DNA of 64,000 nt from Thalassovita gelatinovora (GCF_001458355.1 NZ_CYSA01000025.1:218579-282578), one strand, 5' to 3'. Shown: positions 16,561-27,416, counted from the first letter of the stretch. Notes: generated by a model from the sequence alone, not told the origin. Translations and numbers: made by a program.

Positions 16561-17477
16561 CCAACACCGATGATTTGGATGACAGCAGCGCGCCCCTGAT
16601 CGAACATCTGGCCGAGCTGCGCACCCGGCTGATCCGGGCGCTGATCGCCTTTATCATCGGGATGGTGATCTGTTTTTCCTTTGGCGGTGCAATCCTTGAT
16701 TTCCTGCTGATCCCGATCGAAAAAACCATGCGCGATCTGGGCAATCCCAATCCGGTGATGCAATACACCGCGCCGCAGGAATATTTCTTTACCCTGATCC
16801 GCATTTCGATGGTTGGTGGTCTGGCCTTGGCCTTCCCGGTCATTGCGCATCAGTTGTGGCGCTTTGTGGCGCCGGGATTGTACAGGAAGGAAAAAAGCGC
16901 CTTCCTGCCGTTCCTGATCGCGTCGCCGGCTTTGTTCCTGCTGGGCGCTTCTTTTGCGCATTTCGTGGTGATCCCGCTGGCGATGGCCTTTTTCCTTGGC
17001 TTTTCCGATTTTCCGTCTTTCGTTTCGGCGCTGTTGAGCGGTGAAGACGTGGCGCAAACCGTCGATAGCGGCATCGACATCGTGTTCAACGGCAAGGTCA
17101 ATGAGACGCTCGACATCACGTTGAAGATGATCGTGGCCTTTGGCCTGTGTTTCCAATTGCCGGTCCTGCTGACGCTGATGGGCAAGGCCGGGTTGGCCAC
17201 TGCTGCCGGTCTGCGCAGTACCCGCAAATATGCCGTCGTGGGCATTCTGGTGGTGGCCGCTTTGGTCACGCCGCCGGATGTGACAACGCAGGTGATCCTG
17301 TTTGTCGTGGTTTACGGTCTGTATGAAATTTCGATCTTCCTGGTCGCGCGGGTGGAAACCAAACGCGAAGACACGCTGCGCGCCGAAGGCTATTACGACG
17401 ACGAAGACGAGGAAGACGACCCTCTGATGGCCGAATTCGATGCCGATGACGAGGCCGATAGCGAGGACAAGGCGTGA
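16557..17477 (+). CDS. tatC: Twin-arginine translocase subunit TatC
   Basis: This encodes 306 residues with six predicted membrane segments. The N-terminal cytoplasmic [19 protein letters not shown] is the conserved TatC signal-binding start. Later blocks [10 protein letters not shown] and [21 protein letters not shown] are also family hallmarks. The C-terminus carries a very acidic tail (DDEDEEDD...). It overlaps tatB at its start and the DUF815 gene at its end (GTGA), so all four genes are probably translated together. Confidence 0.96.
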   Translation: MTNTDDLDDSSAPLIEHLAELRTRLIRALIAFIIGMVICFSFGGAILDFLLIPIEKTMRDLGNPNPVMQYTAPQEYFFTLIRISMVGGLALAFPVIAHQLWRFVAPGLYRKEKSAFLPFLIASPALFLLGASFAHFVVIPLAMAFFLGFSDFPSFVSALLSGEDVAQTVDSGIDIVFNGKVNETLDITLKMIVAFGLCFQLPVLLTLMGKAGLATAAGLRSTRKYAVVGILVVAALVTPPDVTTQVILFVVVYGLYEISIFLVARVETKREDTLRAEGYYDDEDEEDDPLMAEFDADDEADSEDKA

Positions 17478-18310
17478 AGAAACGGTTGAAACGGATTGCC
17501 GAGGCGCTGGAACGGATCGCCCCGGCGCCGATGGCTGCGCCGGATTTCGACGCTGCCGACGCCTTTGTCTGGCATGTCGACCCGGACCGTTTGGAACCGG
17601 TGGACAAGGTCAACCGGATCGCGCTGGATCTGCTGATCGGGGTTGACCGGACCCGCGACACGTTATTGGCCAACACGTTGCAATTCGCCCAAGGGCTGCC
17701 GGCCAACAACGCGCTGCTTTGGGGATCGCGCGGGATGGGCAAATCGTCGATCGTCAAGGCGATCCATGCCGAGATTGCGACCCGCGGCCACCCGGTCAAG
17801 ATGGTAGAGTTGCAACGCGAAGACCTGCCATCGGTGTCGCGGCTGATGAACCTGCTGCGCGGCAGCGGGCACCGGTTTTTGCTGTTTTGCGACGATCTGA
17901 GCTTTTCGCATGACGACCAGCATTACAAATCGCTGAAGGCGGTTCTGGATGGTGGCATCGAAGGGCGGCCCGACAACGTGGTGTTTTATGCCACGTCGAA
18001 CCGCCGCCATTTGATGCCGCGCGACATGATCGAAAACGAACGGTCGAACGCGATCAACCCCTCTGAAGCGGTGGAAGAAAAGGTATCGCTGAGCGACCGG
18101 TTCGGGCTGTGGTTGGGGTTCCATCCCTGCACCCAGGACGAATATCTGGCGATGATCCGCGGCTATTGCGATGCCTACGGCGTGGCGGTGGAAGACGATG
18201 TGCTGCGGGCCGAGGCGATCGAATGGCAGGCGACGCGCGGGGCGCGGTCGGGCCGGGTCGCATGGCAATATTTCACCGATCTGGCCGGACGTCAGGGCGT
18301 GCGGATCTGA
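17474..18310 (+). CDS. DUF815-family AAA ATPase
   Basis: This encodes 278 residues. The DUF815 pattern is plain: a short N-terminal part, LLWGSRGMGKSSIVKAIHAE as Walker A (near residues 79-92), FLLFCDDLSFSHDD as Walker B, VVFYATSNRRHLMPRDM as sensor region, and a lid ending YFTDLAGRQ. The biological role of DUF815 proteins is unsettled. GTG 17474 overlaps the tatC stop by 4 bp, so it is coupled to the Tat operon, although a role in Tat export is only inferred from this. Confidence 0.9.
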   Translation: MKKRLKRIAEALERIAPAPMAAPDFDAADAFVWHVDPDRLEPVDKVNRIALDLLIGVDRTRDTLLANTLQFAQGLPANNALLWGSRGMGKSSIVKAIHAEIATRGHPVKMVELQREDLPSVSRLMNLLRGSGHRFLLFCDDLSFSHDDQHYKSLKAVLDGGIEGRPDNVVFYATSNRRHLMPRDMIENERSNAINPSEAVEEKVSLSDRFGLWLGFHPCTQDEYLAMIRGYCDAYGVAVEDDVLRAEAIEWQATRGARSGRVAWQYFTDLAGRQGVRI

Positions 18311-18320
18311 AACCGGAAAA

Positions 18321-18355
18321 AAAAGGGCGAAACCTGAAACAGGTTTCGCCCTTTT
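18321..18355. terminator. Strong bidirectional terminator between DUF815 gene and rnj
   Basis: AAAAGGGCGAAACCTG (18321-18336) is an exact reverse complement of CAGGTTTCGCCCTTTT (18340-18355), a 16-bp stem with a 3-base loop. It ends in T-runs on both strands and lies between two convergent genes, so it can stop transcription from both sides. The core stem recurs at 9986 and 54034. Confidence 0.92.
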
Positions 18356-18371
18356 CGCGGTAATTTCGGCC

Positions 18372-20042
18372 CTAGGCGACCAAGCGGCTGATCACCACGG
18401 TGACTTCCGGTTTCTTGCCAATCTCCGATTGCGCGGTCTGGCGCACCGCCTTTTTCAGCGCCGTTTCCAGCTTGTCATCATCCATCATCGTCTTGCGGTC
18501 GGCGCGGCCGATGAATTGGCTCAGGTCTTCTTCCAGACAATCGACCAGCGGCGCGTTCGACGTTCCGGTTTCCGCCAGCCCGCGCAATTCGCACCACGGA
18601 TCGCCCAAGGCTTCGTTGTCTTCGTCGAGGATCAACGTCACCAGAATATGCCCGTTCAGCGCCATCCGGATGCGATCGCGCACGATCCCGTCCATCGCGC
18701 CGATCTTGACCGACCCATCAAGATAGGTCCGCCCGGTTTCGACAAAGCCGCAGACCTTGGGCGCATGGCCGGTCAGGTCCAGCATGGTGCCGTTGACCGC
18801 GATGGTCGACGTATAACCGTTGCTTTGCGCCAGCTTGGCATGTTCGCGCAGATGCCGGTGTTCACCATGCATCGGAATGACCATTTCGGCATGGACCAGT
18901 TTGTGCATTTCGACCAGATCGGGGCGGTTGGCATGGCCCGATACGTGATAGCGCCCGGCGCTATCGTCGACCACATCGACGCCCATTTGCGAAAACTGGT
19001 TCATGATGCGGATCACGCCGCGTTCATTGCCGGGAATGGTTTTCGACGAAAACAGGAACAGATCGCCCTCTTTCAGAGTGATGCCGTTATATTTGCCATT
19101 GGCCAGTTGGGCGCTGGCCGCACGGCGTTCGCCCTGTGACCCGGTGACCAGCAGCATCAGGTTTTCACGCGGGATGCTGCGGGCATCTTCGACCGGCACC
19201 ACCTTGGGGAAATCCGACAGCACGCCGGTGGTGATCGACGCTTCGATCATCCGCCGCATCGCCCGGCCCATCAGACAGATCGAACGACCGGCGCGTTCGC
19301 CAGCTTCGGCCAGGGTTTTGACCCGCGCCACGTTTGACGCAAAGGTCGTCGCCACCACCATGCCCGAGGCTTCTTCGACCAGCGCTTCGATTTCGCTGCC
19401 GATGCTGGATTCGGACCGGCCCGCCACCGGGGTGAACACGTTGGTGGAATCACAGATCAGCGCCTTGACCCCGTCCTTGGCCACCGATCCCCAAAGATCG
19501 GGATCATAGGCTTCGCCGACGATCGGCGATTTGTCGAGCTTGAAATCGCCGGTATGGATCACCCGCCCGGCGGGCGTGTCGATGACCAGCCCGGAACTTT
19601 CCGGGATCGAATGCGAAATCGGCAGGAAACCGACGCTGAACGGTCCGGCCTGTACCGTTTCGGGCCAGGCCGACGTGGTGCGCACCACCTTGTCGGACAG
19701 ACCATATTCGGCCAGCTTGCCACGGGCGATATTGGCAGTGAAGGCACGGGCGTGGACCGGTGCGCCCAGCCGCTCATAGAGGTGACCCACCGCGCCGACA
19801 TGGTCTTCATGCGCATGGGTGATGAAAATCGCTTCCAGCCGGTCCTTGCGTTGCTCCAGCCAGGAAATGTCGGGCATGATCAGATCCACCCCGGGCGATC
19901 CGTCCATATCCGGGAAGGTCACACCGAGATCGACCAGGATCAGCCGTTCCTTGTCTTCCGGCCCATAGCCGAAGACGTAACAATTCATTCCAATTTCCCC
20001 GGCGCCGCCGAGGGGGAGGTAGATCAGACGGTCACTGCTCAT
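18372..20042 (-). CDS. rnj: Ribonuclease J
   Basis: A 556-residue metallo-beta-lactamase/beta-CASP ribonuclease. It has the zinc motif FITHAHEDHVGAVGHL (HxHxDH), the later HTGDFKLD and the beta-CASP block. SGHANRPDLVEMHKLV and PMHGEHRHLREHAKLA are typical RNase J C-terminal motifs. It performs 5'-to-3' exo- and endonucleolytic RNA processing in the cytoplasm. Its ATG overlaps the coaX stop by 4 bp. The gene is last in birA-coaX-rnj and ends at the strong terminator. Confidence 0.95.
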   Translation of the reverse strand: MSSDRLIYLPLGGAGEIGMNCYVFGYGPEDKERLILVDLGVTFPDMDGSPGVDLIMPDISWLEQRKDRLEAIFITHAHEDHVGAVGHLYERLGAPVHARAFTANIARGKLAEYGLSDKVVRTTSAWPETVQAGPFSVGFLPISHSIPESSGLVIDTPAGRVIHTGDFKLDKSPIVGEAYDPDLWGSVAKDGVKALICDSTNVFTPVAGRSESSIGSEIEALVEEASGMVVATTFASNVARVKTLAEAGERAGRSICLMGRAMRRMIEASITTGVLSDFPKVVPVEDARSIPRENLMLLVTGSQGERRAASAQLANGKYNGITLKEGDLFLFSSKTIPGNERGVIRIMNQFSQMGVDVVDDSAGRYHVSGHANRPDLVEMHKLVHAEMVIPMHGEHRHLREHAKLAQSNGYTSTIAVNGTMLDLTGHAPKVCGFVETGRTYLDGSVKIGAMDGIVRDRIRMALNGHILVTLILDEDNEALGDPWCELRGLAETGTSNAPLVDCLEEDLSQFIGRADRKTMMDDDKLETALKKAVRQTAQSEIGKKPEVTVVISRLVA

Positions 20043-20818
20043 AGGTTGCCCTGGTCCTTGTTATATTTGTGGATCACGGTCAGGCCGTGCATGGTCAGGT
20101 CGTCTTCGATCACATCGAACAGCGGTTCACCAGTGGCAAAAAGCGGTGCCAGCCCGCCAGTGCCGACAACTTTCATCGGACGGGCGTATTCGGCCTTGAT
20201 CCGGTCGGTGATCCCGTGGATCAGCCCGACATAGCCCCAGAAGATCCCCGACTGGATACAGGCGACGGTATTGGTGCCGATGACATGTTCGGGCTGGCTG
20301 ATATCGACATGGGGCAGCGCCGCCGCGCCCTGGTGCAACGCCTCCAGGCTCAGGTTCACCCCCGGTGCGATCACCCCGCCGACATAGGCGCCGTCTTCGG
20401 CCACCACGTCGAAATTCGTCGCGGTGCCAAAATCGACGACAACCACGTCGCCGCCATGACGGTCAAAGGCCGCGACCGCGTTGGCCAACCGGTCCGGCCC
20501 GACCGCTGTGCCGGCATCCACCCGCGGCGGGATCGGTAGCAGGCAATCGGGTTTGCCCACCACCAAGGGCCGGCAGCCGAAGAACCGATCGCTGAAGACC
20601 CGCAGGTTGAACACCACCCGCGGCACTGTCGAGCTGATGATCACATCGCTGATATCGGCCTTGATGCCGTAATGGTTCACCAGCGTCGAATACCAGGTGA
20701 AATAGGCATCCGCCGTGCGCGCATGATGGGTCGAGGTGCGCAGGGTGCAGAGGAATTTTTCGCCATCCCAGACCGAAAAAACCGTGTTGGTGTTGCCACA
20801 ATCGATAGCCAGAAGCAT
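20039..20818 (-). CDS. coaX: Type III pantothenate kinase
   Basis: This encodes 259 residues of the ASKHA fold and phosphorylates pantothenate in the first step of CoA synthesis. The N-terminal phosphate loop LLAIDCGNTNTVFSVWDG, the VGPDRLANAVAAF block, VVDFGTATNFDVV and GGVIAPGVNLSLEAL are diagnostic of CoaX. It overlaps rnj at its 3' end and follows birA by 11 bp. Confidence 0.95.
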   Translation of the reverse strand: MLLAIDCGNTNTVFSVWDGEKFLCTLRTSTHHARTADAYFTWYSTLVNHYGIKADISDVIISSTVPRVVFNLRVFSDRFFGCRPLVVGKPDCLLPIPPRVDAGTAVGPDRLANAVAAFDRHGGDVVVVDFGTATNFDVVAEDGAYVGGVIAPGVNLSLEALHQGAAALPHVDISQPEHVIGTNTVACIQSGIFWGYVGLIHGITDRIKAEYARPMKVVGTGGLAPLFATGEPLFDVIEDDLTMHGLTVIHKYNKDQGNL

Positions 20819-20829
20819 ACCCGCCCCCT

Positions 20830-21579
20830 TCAGAAAAAAATCTCGGCCGCCGGGATCGCGACGCGGCCTTGGGCCGTGGATAGGACAAGATTGCCTGCCG
20901 CGTCCACTGTTTCAAATGTCCCGGTCTGTTCGTGACGCAGGGTCCGGGCGGTGATCACTTCGCCCAACCGGGCCGCGCGGTCAAGCCACAGGCGACGGAT
21001 CGGGGCAAAGCCATAGCTGCAAAACTGCGCTTCAAGGCGAGCATAGGCCGGTGCCAGCAGGCCAAGAAAGTCTTCCGGGGGGATGGCGATCCCGGTTTCG
21101 CCCAGTAGCGACACTGGTCGCAGCGCCCCGGGTTCCACCGCGCCGGGATCGGGGGCGTTTTTCAGGTTCACGCCAATGCCGATGGCAATATGGCTGACCC
21201 CGCCGGAATGGCCGGAGCTTTCCAGCAGGATACCGGCCACCTTGCCGCCATTGAGCAAAACGTCATTGGGCCATTTCAACGCCAAGCCATCGCTGCGCCC
21301 GGTGGCGGCGGCGAAAGCATCGTACAAGGCCAACGCGGCCACGAAAGACCGCAGCGCCACCTGGTCGGGCGTTTCGGTCGGACGCATCACCAAAGTGGCG
21401 GCGAAATTACCCGCCGGATCGGCCCAGGCCCGGCCACGGCGGCCGCGCCCGGCGGTCTGTTCCAGCCCCAATATCCATTCCGGCCCGGCCAGATTTGGTG
21501 CGATCCGCGCCGCTTCGGCATTGGTGCTGTCGATTTGGGCCAGCACCCGCTTGCCATATCCTGACGGCCAGTCGTTCAT
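20830..21579 (-). CDS. birA: Biotin-[acetyl-CoA-carboxylase] ligase, catalytic domain only
   Basis: This encodes 249 residues with the biotinyl-AMP motif GRGRRGRAWADPAGNF, KWPNDVLLNGGKVAGILLE and a short C-terminal SH3-like domain. The N-terminal repressor helix-turn-helix of E. coli BirA is absent, so this is a plain ligase that would biotinylate acetyl-CoA carboxylase and the LiuD subunit encoded at 41538. ATG 21579 is preceded by AGGAA; the longer upstream frame is rejected. It lies between the nuo terminator and coaX. Confidence 0.94.
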   Translation of the reverse strand: MNDWPSGYGKRVLAQIDSTNAEAARIAPNLAGPEWILGLEQTAGRGRRGRAWADPAGNFAATLVMRPTETPDQVALRSFVAALALYDAFAAATGRSDGLALKWPNDVLLNGGKVAGILLESSGHSGGVSHIAIGIGVNLKNAPDPGAVEPGALRPVSLLGETGIAIPPEDFLGLLAPAYARLEAQFCSYGFAPIRRLWLDRAARLGEVITARTLRHEQTGTFETVDAAGNLVLSTAQGRVAIPAAEIFF

Positions 21580-21648
21580 TGCGCGTTCCTGTTTTTCATC
21601 GCTTCCGAAATGCTCCCGCCGGAGGCATCGCGCCCCCACCTGAGGCAC

Positions 21649-21682
21649 CCCTTAAAATAAAGCGACGCGCCAAAGGCGCGTC
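21649..21682 (-). terminator. Terminator at the end of the nuo operon
   Basis: On the minus strand GACGCGCC, a TTT loop and GGCGCGTC (arms at 21675-21682 and 21664-21671) are followed by GCTTTATTTT. It lies 31 bp after the nuoN stop and separates nuo from birA-coaX-rnj. Confidence 0.82.
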
Positions 21683-21712
21683 ACCATTTGATAAGCTACG
21701 GCAAGCCGGGGA

Positions 21713-23152
21713 TCAGTTGACCAGCGTCGCCGCCGCCGCCGCCGCGATGCCTTCGACTCCGAACATGTTGACGATCCCCACGACCATCACCGCCGCCGAA
21801 GCCATCAGGAACCCCCACAGGATCGGCGACCGGGTCTTGTCCAGCGGTTCGGCTTCGGTTCCGAAATACATGTAGTAGACGATGCGCAGGTAATAGAACG
21901 CACCGATCACCGACGCGACCACGCCCAGCACCGCCAGCCAGATCAGGCCGGCATCATAAGCCGCTTTCACCACATAGAATTTGCCAAAGAACCCCAACAT
22001 GGGCGGCACCCCGGCAAGCGAGAACAGCAGCACCAGCATCGCCAGCGCCTTGCCCGGCTCGGCCTTGGAATAAAGGTTCAGCGCCTTGATATCGGTGACC
22101 GGTGCGCCGTCTTTTTCCAGCGACATGATGAAGGCGAACGTCCCCACATTCATCGTCACATAGATCGCCATGTAGATCAGCAGCGCCTGCACGCCAAAGG
22201 CGGTGCCTGCGGCCAGCCCCATCAGCGCATAGCCCATATGGGCGATCGAGGAATAGGCCATCAGCCGCTTTAGATCGGTCTGCCCGATCGCCGCCACGGC
22301 GCCGACGAACATCGACAGCAGCGACAACAGCGCGATCACCTGGCTCCAGTCGGCGGTGACACCGCCGAAAGCGTCATGCAGCACCCGCGCCAGCAGCCCC
22401 ATCGCGGCCATTTTCGGCGCGGTGGCGAAAAACGCGGTGACCGGGGTCGGTGAACCTTCGTAGACATCCGGTGTCCACATGTGGAACGGCACCGCCGACA
22501 CCTTGAAGGCCAGCCCCGAGATCACGAAGATCAGGCCGAACAGCATCCCCAGCGAAGCATGACCGTCCGAGGCGGCTTCGATGATGCCGGAAAACAGCGT
22601 GGTGCCGGCAAAGCCATAGACCAGCGATGCACCATAGAGCAGCAGGCCGGAGGACAGCGCACCGAGCACGAAATATTTCAAACCGGCCTCGGTCGATTTG
22701 ACGCTGTCGCGGCGGATCGCGGCGACGACGTAAAGCGCCAAGGATTGCAGTTCCAGCCCCATGTAAAGCGCCATCAGGTCACCGGCGGACACCATCACCA
22801 TCATGCCGACCGCGGCCAGCGATATCAGGATCGGGTATTCGAACCGCAACATGTCTTTGCGCGCCATGTAATCCTGGCTCATCACCAGAACGGCCGCAGC
22901 GGACAGCAGGATCGTCACCTTGGCGAAACGGGCAAAGCCGTCATCGTTGAACATGCCGCCGAAAGCGACATGATCGCCCTGCCCGGTCAGCCCAATCAGC
23001 GCCGCCAGCAGCACCATCACCAAAGCGGTGGTCCAGGTCAGCAGCCCGGCCAGTTTGTCCTTGCCGGTATAGACCGCCGCCAGCAGTGCCAGCATCGCGT
23101 AGACCGCCAGCAGGATTTCGGGAAGGATAATGTTCAGATCTGCCTGGATCAT
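21713..23152 (-). CDS. nuoN: NADH-quinone oxidoreductase subunit N
   Basis: A 479-residue antiporter-like membrane subunit of complex I with about 14 helices, including [19 protein letters not shown] and the helix preceding it with a proton-channel Lys, and [28 protein letters not shown], the NuoN signature. It couples quinone reduction to proton transport. Last subunit gene of the operon, 17 bp after nuoM and before a terminator. Confidence 0.97.
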   Translation of the reverse strand: MIQADLNIILPEILLAVYAMLALLAAVYTGKDKLAGLLTWTTALVMVLLAALIGLTGQGDHVAFGGMFNDDGFARFAKVTILLSAAAVLVMSQDYMARKDMLRFEYPILISLAAVGMMVMVSAGDLMALYMGLELQSLALYVVAAIRRDSVKSTEAGLKYFVLGALSSGLLLYGASLVYGFAGTTLFSGIIEAASDGHASLGMLFGLIFVISGLAFKVSAVPFHMWTPDVYEGSPTPVTAFFATAPKMAAMGLLARVLHDAFGGVTADWSQVIALLSLLSMFVGAVAAIGQTDLKRLMAYSSIAHMGYALMGLAAGTAFGVQALLIYMAIYVTMNVGTFAFIMSLEKDGAPVTDIKALNLYSKAEPGKALAMLVLLFSLAGVPPMLGFFGKFYVVKAAYDAGLIWLAVLGVVASVIGAFYYLRIVYYMYFGTEAEPLDKTRSPILWGFLMASAAVMVVGIVNMFGVEGIAAAAAATLVN

Positions 23153-23169
23153 CTCTCAGGGCTCCCGTT

Positions 23170-24717
23170 TTAATGCGATGCGGCGACTTGGGTCGCGTGA
23201 GACGCGTCCGCAAGAGCCAGGTCGTAATTGTGAACCAGCGCCTCAACCGAGGGGCCGATGATATCGGTGACAAGCGACGGATAGACGCCCAAGAGCAGGG
23301 TCATCGCCACCAGCGGGGCAAAGATGCCTTTTTCCCGTGGGCTCATGTCCTGAATGGTTTTCAGGCTTTCCTTGATCAAATCGCCGAACACCACCCGGCG
23401 ATAAAGCCAGAGCGCATAGGACGCCGACAGGATCACGCCCGACGCGGCCACCATGGCGACCCAGGTATTGACCTGGAAAATCCCCATCAACACCAGGAAT
23501 TCACCGATGAACCCGGAGGTCCCCGGCAGGCCGACATTGGCCATGGTGAAGAACATGAAGATCAGCGCATAGGCCGGCATCCGGTTCACCAGACCGCCAT
23601 AGGCGTCGATGTCGCGGGTGTGCATCCGGTCATAGATTACCCCAACGCAGAGGAACAACGCGCCCGCGATGAAGCCGTGGCTGATCATCTGGAAAATCGC
23701 GCCGTCGACACCTTGCTGGTTGGCGGCGAAGATGCCGATGGTCACATAGCCCATATGGGCGACCGAGGAATAGGCGATCAGTTTCTTCATGTCTTCCTGA
23801 ACCAGCGCCACCAGCGACGTATAGACGATGGCAATCGCCGAAATCCAGAATACCAGCGGCGTCAGAACCTCGGAACCGACAGGAAACATCGGCAACGAAA
23901 AGCGCAGGAACCCGTAGCCGCCCATTTTCAGCATGATCGACGCAAGAACCACCGACCCGGCGGTCGGGGCCTGCACGTGGGCATCGGGCAACCAGGTATG
24001 AAACGGCCACATCGGCATTTTCACCGCGAAGCTGGCGAAGAAGGCCAGGAACAGCATGGTTTGCAAACCGCCCACCACCTGAATGCCAAGGATGCTGAAA
24101 CCTTCTGATCCGAACTGATGGTTCATCAAGGTCGGAATATCGGTGGTGCCTGCATCGGCATACATCGCCACCATCGCCACCAGCATCAGCACCGAGCCGA
24201 GGAAGGTATAGAGGAAGAACTTGAACGAGGCATAAATCCGGTTCTTGCCGCCCCAGATGCCGATGATCAGGAACATCGGGATCAGACCGCCTTCGAAGAA
24301 CAGGTAGAACAGCACCAGATCCAGCGCCATGAAGACGCCCAGCATCAGCGTTTCCAGCAGCAGGAAGGCGATCATGTATTCCTTGACCCGCTTTTCAACG
24401 CCCCAGCTGGCCCAGATGGTCAGCGGCATGATGAAGGTGGTCAGCATCACGAACAGCACCGAAATGCCATCGACCCCCATCTTGTATTTCAAGCCCATTA
24501 GCCATTCGTGTTCTTCGACATATTGGAAGCCGGTGTTGGACGGGTCGAATTCCGCCAGGATGAACAGCGACACCAAGAAGGTGACAACGGTTGCAATCAG
24601 CGCCAACCATTTGGCGTTTCGTTGCGCGGCCGCATCTTCGCCGCGCAGGAAGATGGCGAGGATCGCCGCCGCCAGCGCAGGCAGGAAGGTGACCAGAGAG
24701 AGCAGACTGTCGTTCAT
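23170..24717 (-). CDS. nuoM: NADH-quinone oxidoreductase subunit M
   Basis: A 515-residue antiporter-like membrane subunit. Hallmarks are [27 protein letters not shown] with the channel residues, [18 protein letters not shown] and [18 protein letters not shown]. It forms part of the proton-pumping arm. Its ATG overlaps the nuoL stop by one base (TAATG), so translation is coupled. Confidence 0.97.
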   Translation of the reverse strand: MNDSLLSLVTFLPALAAAILAIFLRGEDAAAQRNAKWLALIATVVTFLVSLFILAEFDPSNTGFQYVEEHEWLMGLKYKMGVDGISVLFVMLTTFIMPLTIWASWGVEKRVKEYMIAFLLLETLMLGVFMALDLVLFYLFFEGGLIPMFLIIGIWGGKNRIYASFKFFLYTFLGSVLMLVAMVAMYADAGTTDIPTLMNHQFGSEGFSILGIQVVGGLQTMLFLAFFASFAVKMPMWPFHTWLPDAHVQAPTAGSVVLASIMLKMGGYGFLRFSLPMFPVGSEVLTPLVFWISAIAIVYTSLVALVQEDMKKLIAYSSVAHMGYVTIGIFAANQQGVDGAIFQMISHGFIAGALFLCVGVIYDRMHTRDIDAYGGLVNRMPAYALIFMFFTMANVGLPGTSGFIGEFLVLMGIFQVNTWVAMVAASGVILSASYALWLYRRVVFGDLIKESLKTIQDMSPREKGIFAPLVAMTLLLGVYPSLVTDIIGPSVEALVHNYDLALADASHATQVAASH

Positions 24718-26873
24718 TAGTGCGCTCCTCCGCTGAGCGTCATCCAGGTGATCAGGACAACGATGCCGATCACCATGGCAAAGGCATAGGTGAAGATGTA
24801 TCCGGATTGCGCCCGGCCCGCGAGGCGGGTGAAGAAGGGAATGATCCCCATCGCCACGCCGTTGATGGTGCCGTCGATGACGTTGCCGTCACCGCGTTTC
24901 CAGAAGAAGCGGCCGACCGCCTTGGCGGGCTGCACGAAGAGGAAATCGTAGATCTCGTCGAAATACCACTTGTTCAGAAGGAAGCGGTACAGCACCGGGT
25001 TGGCCTCGGCAATTCTCTGGGGAAGATTGCCTTGGTGAATACGAACTTTCAGGCCCGCGAAGTATACAGTGCCGTCGCTTACATACATTATCCATGCCAC
25101 CACGAAACCCAGCACCATCGCGACGAACGGGCTGACCTTGACCCAGGTGGGCGCGTGGTGCGCGTCGTCCATCACGTGGTTGTCGGGATGCATGAAGATC
25201 GCCCCCTGCGGCGCCATGCCGTGATCGGCTGCGGCATGCGTGTCCGCTTCGGCCGGGGCCGCCTCGCCATGGGTTTCGGCGGTTGCGTGTTCGTCTGTCG
25301 CTGCGGCGTCGCCGTGGCCCTCGGCCGCGGCTTCGGCATGCACCGGGATGCCGAAGAAGGCGTTGACCCTGTTATGGTCGCCGAAGAACGACCCGTACCA
25401 GATCATCCCCGAGAACACCGCGCCAAGCGCCAGCACGCCCAGCGGCACCAGCATCACCTTGGGGCTTTCATGCGCGTGTTCGTGGGTGTGCTTGTTGCCG
25501 CGCGCCTCGCCGTAGAAGGTCAGGAACATCAGCCGCCAGCTGTAGAAGCTGGTGAACAGCGCCGCGATGACCAGCATCCAGAAGGCATAGCCGCCATCGG
25601 TGCCCGCCCAGGCGCTTTCGATCACCGCGTCCTTCGACAGGAACCCGGCGAACCCGATATGGGTCAGCGGGATGCCGACGCCGGTGATGGCCAGCGTGCC
25701 CAGCATCATCGCCCAGAACGTATAGGGCAGTTTCTTGCGCAGGTTGCCGTAATTCCGCATGTCCTGTTCGTGGTGCATGCCGTGGATCACCGACCCCGCG
25801 CCGAGGAACAGCATCGCCTTGAAGAAGGCGTGCGTCAGCAGGTGGAACATCGCCACCGAATAGACGCCAACACCGGCGGCGACGAACATGTAGCCAAGCT
25901 GCGACATGGTCGAATAGGCAATCACCCGTTTGATGTCGTTCTGCACCAGCCCGATGGTGGCGGCGACGAATGCCGTCGTGGCACCGAGGAAGGTGATGAA
26001 GGCGGTTGCTTCGGGCGCGTATTCCATCAGCGGCGACATCCGGCAGACCAGGAACACCCCGGCAGTCACCATGGTTGCCGCGTGGATCAGGGCCGACACC
26101 GGGGTCGGGCCTTCCATCGCGTCGGGCAACCAAGTGTGCAGGAACAGTTGCGCCGATTTGCCCATCGCGCCAACGAACAGCAAGAAAGCCAGCAGGTTGG
26201 CGGCGTTCCAGTCGGTCCACAGGAAGCTGATCTGAGTTTCGGCCAGTTGCGGCGCGGCGGCGAAGACATCGTCGAAGCGGATGCTGTCGGTCAACAAGAA
26301 CAACCCGAGCATCCCCAGAATGAAGCCGAAATCACCGACCCGGTTGACCACGAACGCCTTGATCGCGGCAGCGTTGGCGCTTGGTTTCTTATAATAGAAG
26401 CCGATCAGCAGGTAGGAGGCGACCCCCACCCCTTCCCAGCCGAAGAACATCTGGACCAGGTTGTCGGCGGTCACCAGCATCAGCATGGCGAAGGTGAAGA
26501 AGGACAGGTAAGCGAAGAACCGCGCCTTGTAGCTTTCGCCTTCGGACCAGTTATCGTCATGCGCCATGTAGCCGAGGCTGTAGAGATGCACCAAAGCCGA
26601 CACCGTGGTCACCACGATCAGCATGATCGAGGTCAGACGGTCCAACCGGATCGACCATTCGGCGCTCAGGCTGCCCGATTGCACGTAATCAAGGATATGG
26701 ATGTGTTTCACCACAGCCGGATCATGGGTCAGGAACACCACCCATGACAGCAGGCAGGCCAGAAACAGCAACCCGGTGGTAAGATATTGTGCGCCCTTTT
26801 CGGAAATGACGCGCCAGCCGAAACCGGCGATCAGTGCGCCAGCAAGCGGGGCGAAAAGAATGATCGTTTCCAT
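24717..26873 (-). CDS. nuoL: NADH-quinone oxidoreductase subunit L with a His-rich insert
   Basis: A 718-residue distal antiporter-like subunit, which also carries the long lateral helix at its C-terminus. Family blocks include [41 protein letters not shown] and [18 protein letters not shown]. Between about residues 505 and 575 it carries a low-complexity insert rich in His, Ala, Glu and Asp (repeating [18 protein letters not shown]-like units, ending [11 protein letters not shown]). The insert lies between two membrane helices near the C-terminus. Similar loops may occur in other Rhodobacteraceae. Metal binding by it is only a guess. Confidence 0.96.
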   Translation of the reverse strand: METIILFAPLAGALIAGFGWRVISEKGAQYLTTGLLFLACLLSWVVFLTHDPAVVKHIHILDYVQSGSLSAEWSIRLDRLTSIMLIVVTTVSALVHLYSLGYMAHDDNWSEGESYKARFFAYLSFFTFAMLMLVTADNLVQMFFGWEGVGVASYLLIGFYYKKPSANAAAIKAFVVNRVGDFGFILGMLGLFLLTDSIRFDDVFAAAPQLAETQISFLWTDWNAANLLAFLLFVGAMGKSAQLFLHTWLPDAMEGPTPVSALIHAATMVTAGVFLVCRMSPLMEYAPEATAFITFLGATTAFVAATIGLVQNDIKRVIAYSTMSQLGYMFVAAGVGVYSVAMFHLLTHAFFKAMLFLGAGSVIHGMHHEQDMRNYGNLRKKLPYTFWAMMLGTLAITGVGIPLTHIGFAGFLSKDAVIESAWAGTDGGYAFWMLVIAALFTSFYSWRLMFLTFYGEARGNKHTHEHAHESPKVMLVPLGVLALGAVFSGMIWYGSFFGDHNRVNAFFGIPVHAEAAAEGHGDAAATDEHATAETHGEAAPAEADTHAAADHGMAPQGAIFMHPDNHVMDDAHHAPTWVKVSPFVAMVLGFVVAWIMYVSDGTVYFAGLKVRIHQGNLPQRIAEANPVLYRFLLNKWYFDEIYDFLFVQPAKAVGRFFWKRGDGNVIDGTINGVAMGIIPFFTRLAGRAQSGYIFTYAFAMVIGIVVLITWMTLSGGAH

Positions 26874-26878
26874 CTGGC

Positions 26879-27184
26879 TCAGCCTTTCATCACGTTGACG
26901 TCTTCGACGTCGATGGTGCCGCGGTTTCGGAAGAAGCAGACCAGGATCGCCAGACCGATGGCAGCCTCGGCGGCGGCCACGGTCAGCACGAAGAGCGTGA
27001 AGACCTGACCGACCAGATCGCCAAGGAAGCTGGAAAAGGCGACGAGGTTGATATTCACCGCCAGCAACATCAGTTCGATCGACATCAGCAGGATGATAAT
27101 GTTCTTCCGGTTCAGAAAGAGACCGAAGATGCCGATGACGAACAGCGCGGCGGCCACCGTCAGGTAATGTTCAATTCCTATCAT
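26879..27184 (-). CDS. nuoK: NADH-quinone oxidoreductase subunit K
   Basis: A 101-residue subunit with three membrane helices. [28 protein letters not shown] contains the conserved Glu of the proton path, and [19 protein letters not shown] is the third helix. It lies 5 bp upstream of nuoL. Confidence 0.96.
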   Translation of the reverse strand: MIGIEHYLTVAAALFVIGIFGLFLNRKNIIILLMSIELMLLAVNINLVAFSSFLGDLVGQVFTLFVLTVAAAEAAIGLAILVCFFRNRGTIDVEDVNVMKG

Positions 27185-27235
27185 GTCTGTCCCTCCGGGC
27201 CTGTGCCCGTCTTTTGTCTGGGGCCAAGGCCCCGT

Positions 27236-27382
27236 TTATTCCAGTTCGCCATTGCGACGCGACCGCCACCAGCGCAGCGCGACCCAACCGAGCCCCGCCT
27301 TTACAATCCAGATCGCAGCGATTGCCGCTGCCCCGACCGACCCAATGGCCGCTTTGGCCTGGACGATCAGATCAATCATCAT
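27236..27382 (-). CDS. 48-residue membrane protein between nuoJ and nuoK
   Basis: A short frame from ATG 27382 (or ATG 27379) to TAA 27236-27238 encodes MMIDLIVQAKAAIGSVGAAA... ending RRNGELE. The centre (about residues 11-37) is a hydrophobic, Ala/Ile/Trp-rich helix, followed by a basic WWRSRR patch that would face the cytoplasm. It starts 34 bp after nuoJ and ends 51 bp before nuoK. The composition is clearly protein-like, but the ribosome site is weak. No family is recognised. It is a candidate small complex-I-associated protein, and chance coding is possible. Confidence 0.55.
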   Translation of the reverse strand: MMIDLIVQAKAAIGSVGAAAIAAIWIVKAGLGWVALRWWRSRRNGELE

Positions 27383-27416
27383 TCCGCCAGTCCGAGGCTG
27401 GCGAGTCGGGCCGGGG

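Noticed and set aside
24720-26747. Long open frame on the plus strand opposite nuoL
   Set aside because: It is a mirror of the real gene in GC-rich DNA, has a repetitive His/Gln/Asp-rich sequence, and nuoL is unmistakable. No ribosome site supports it.
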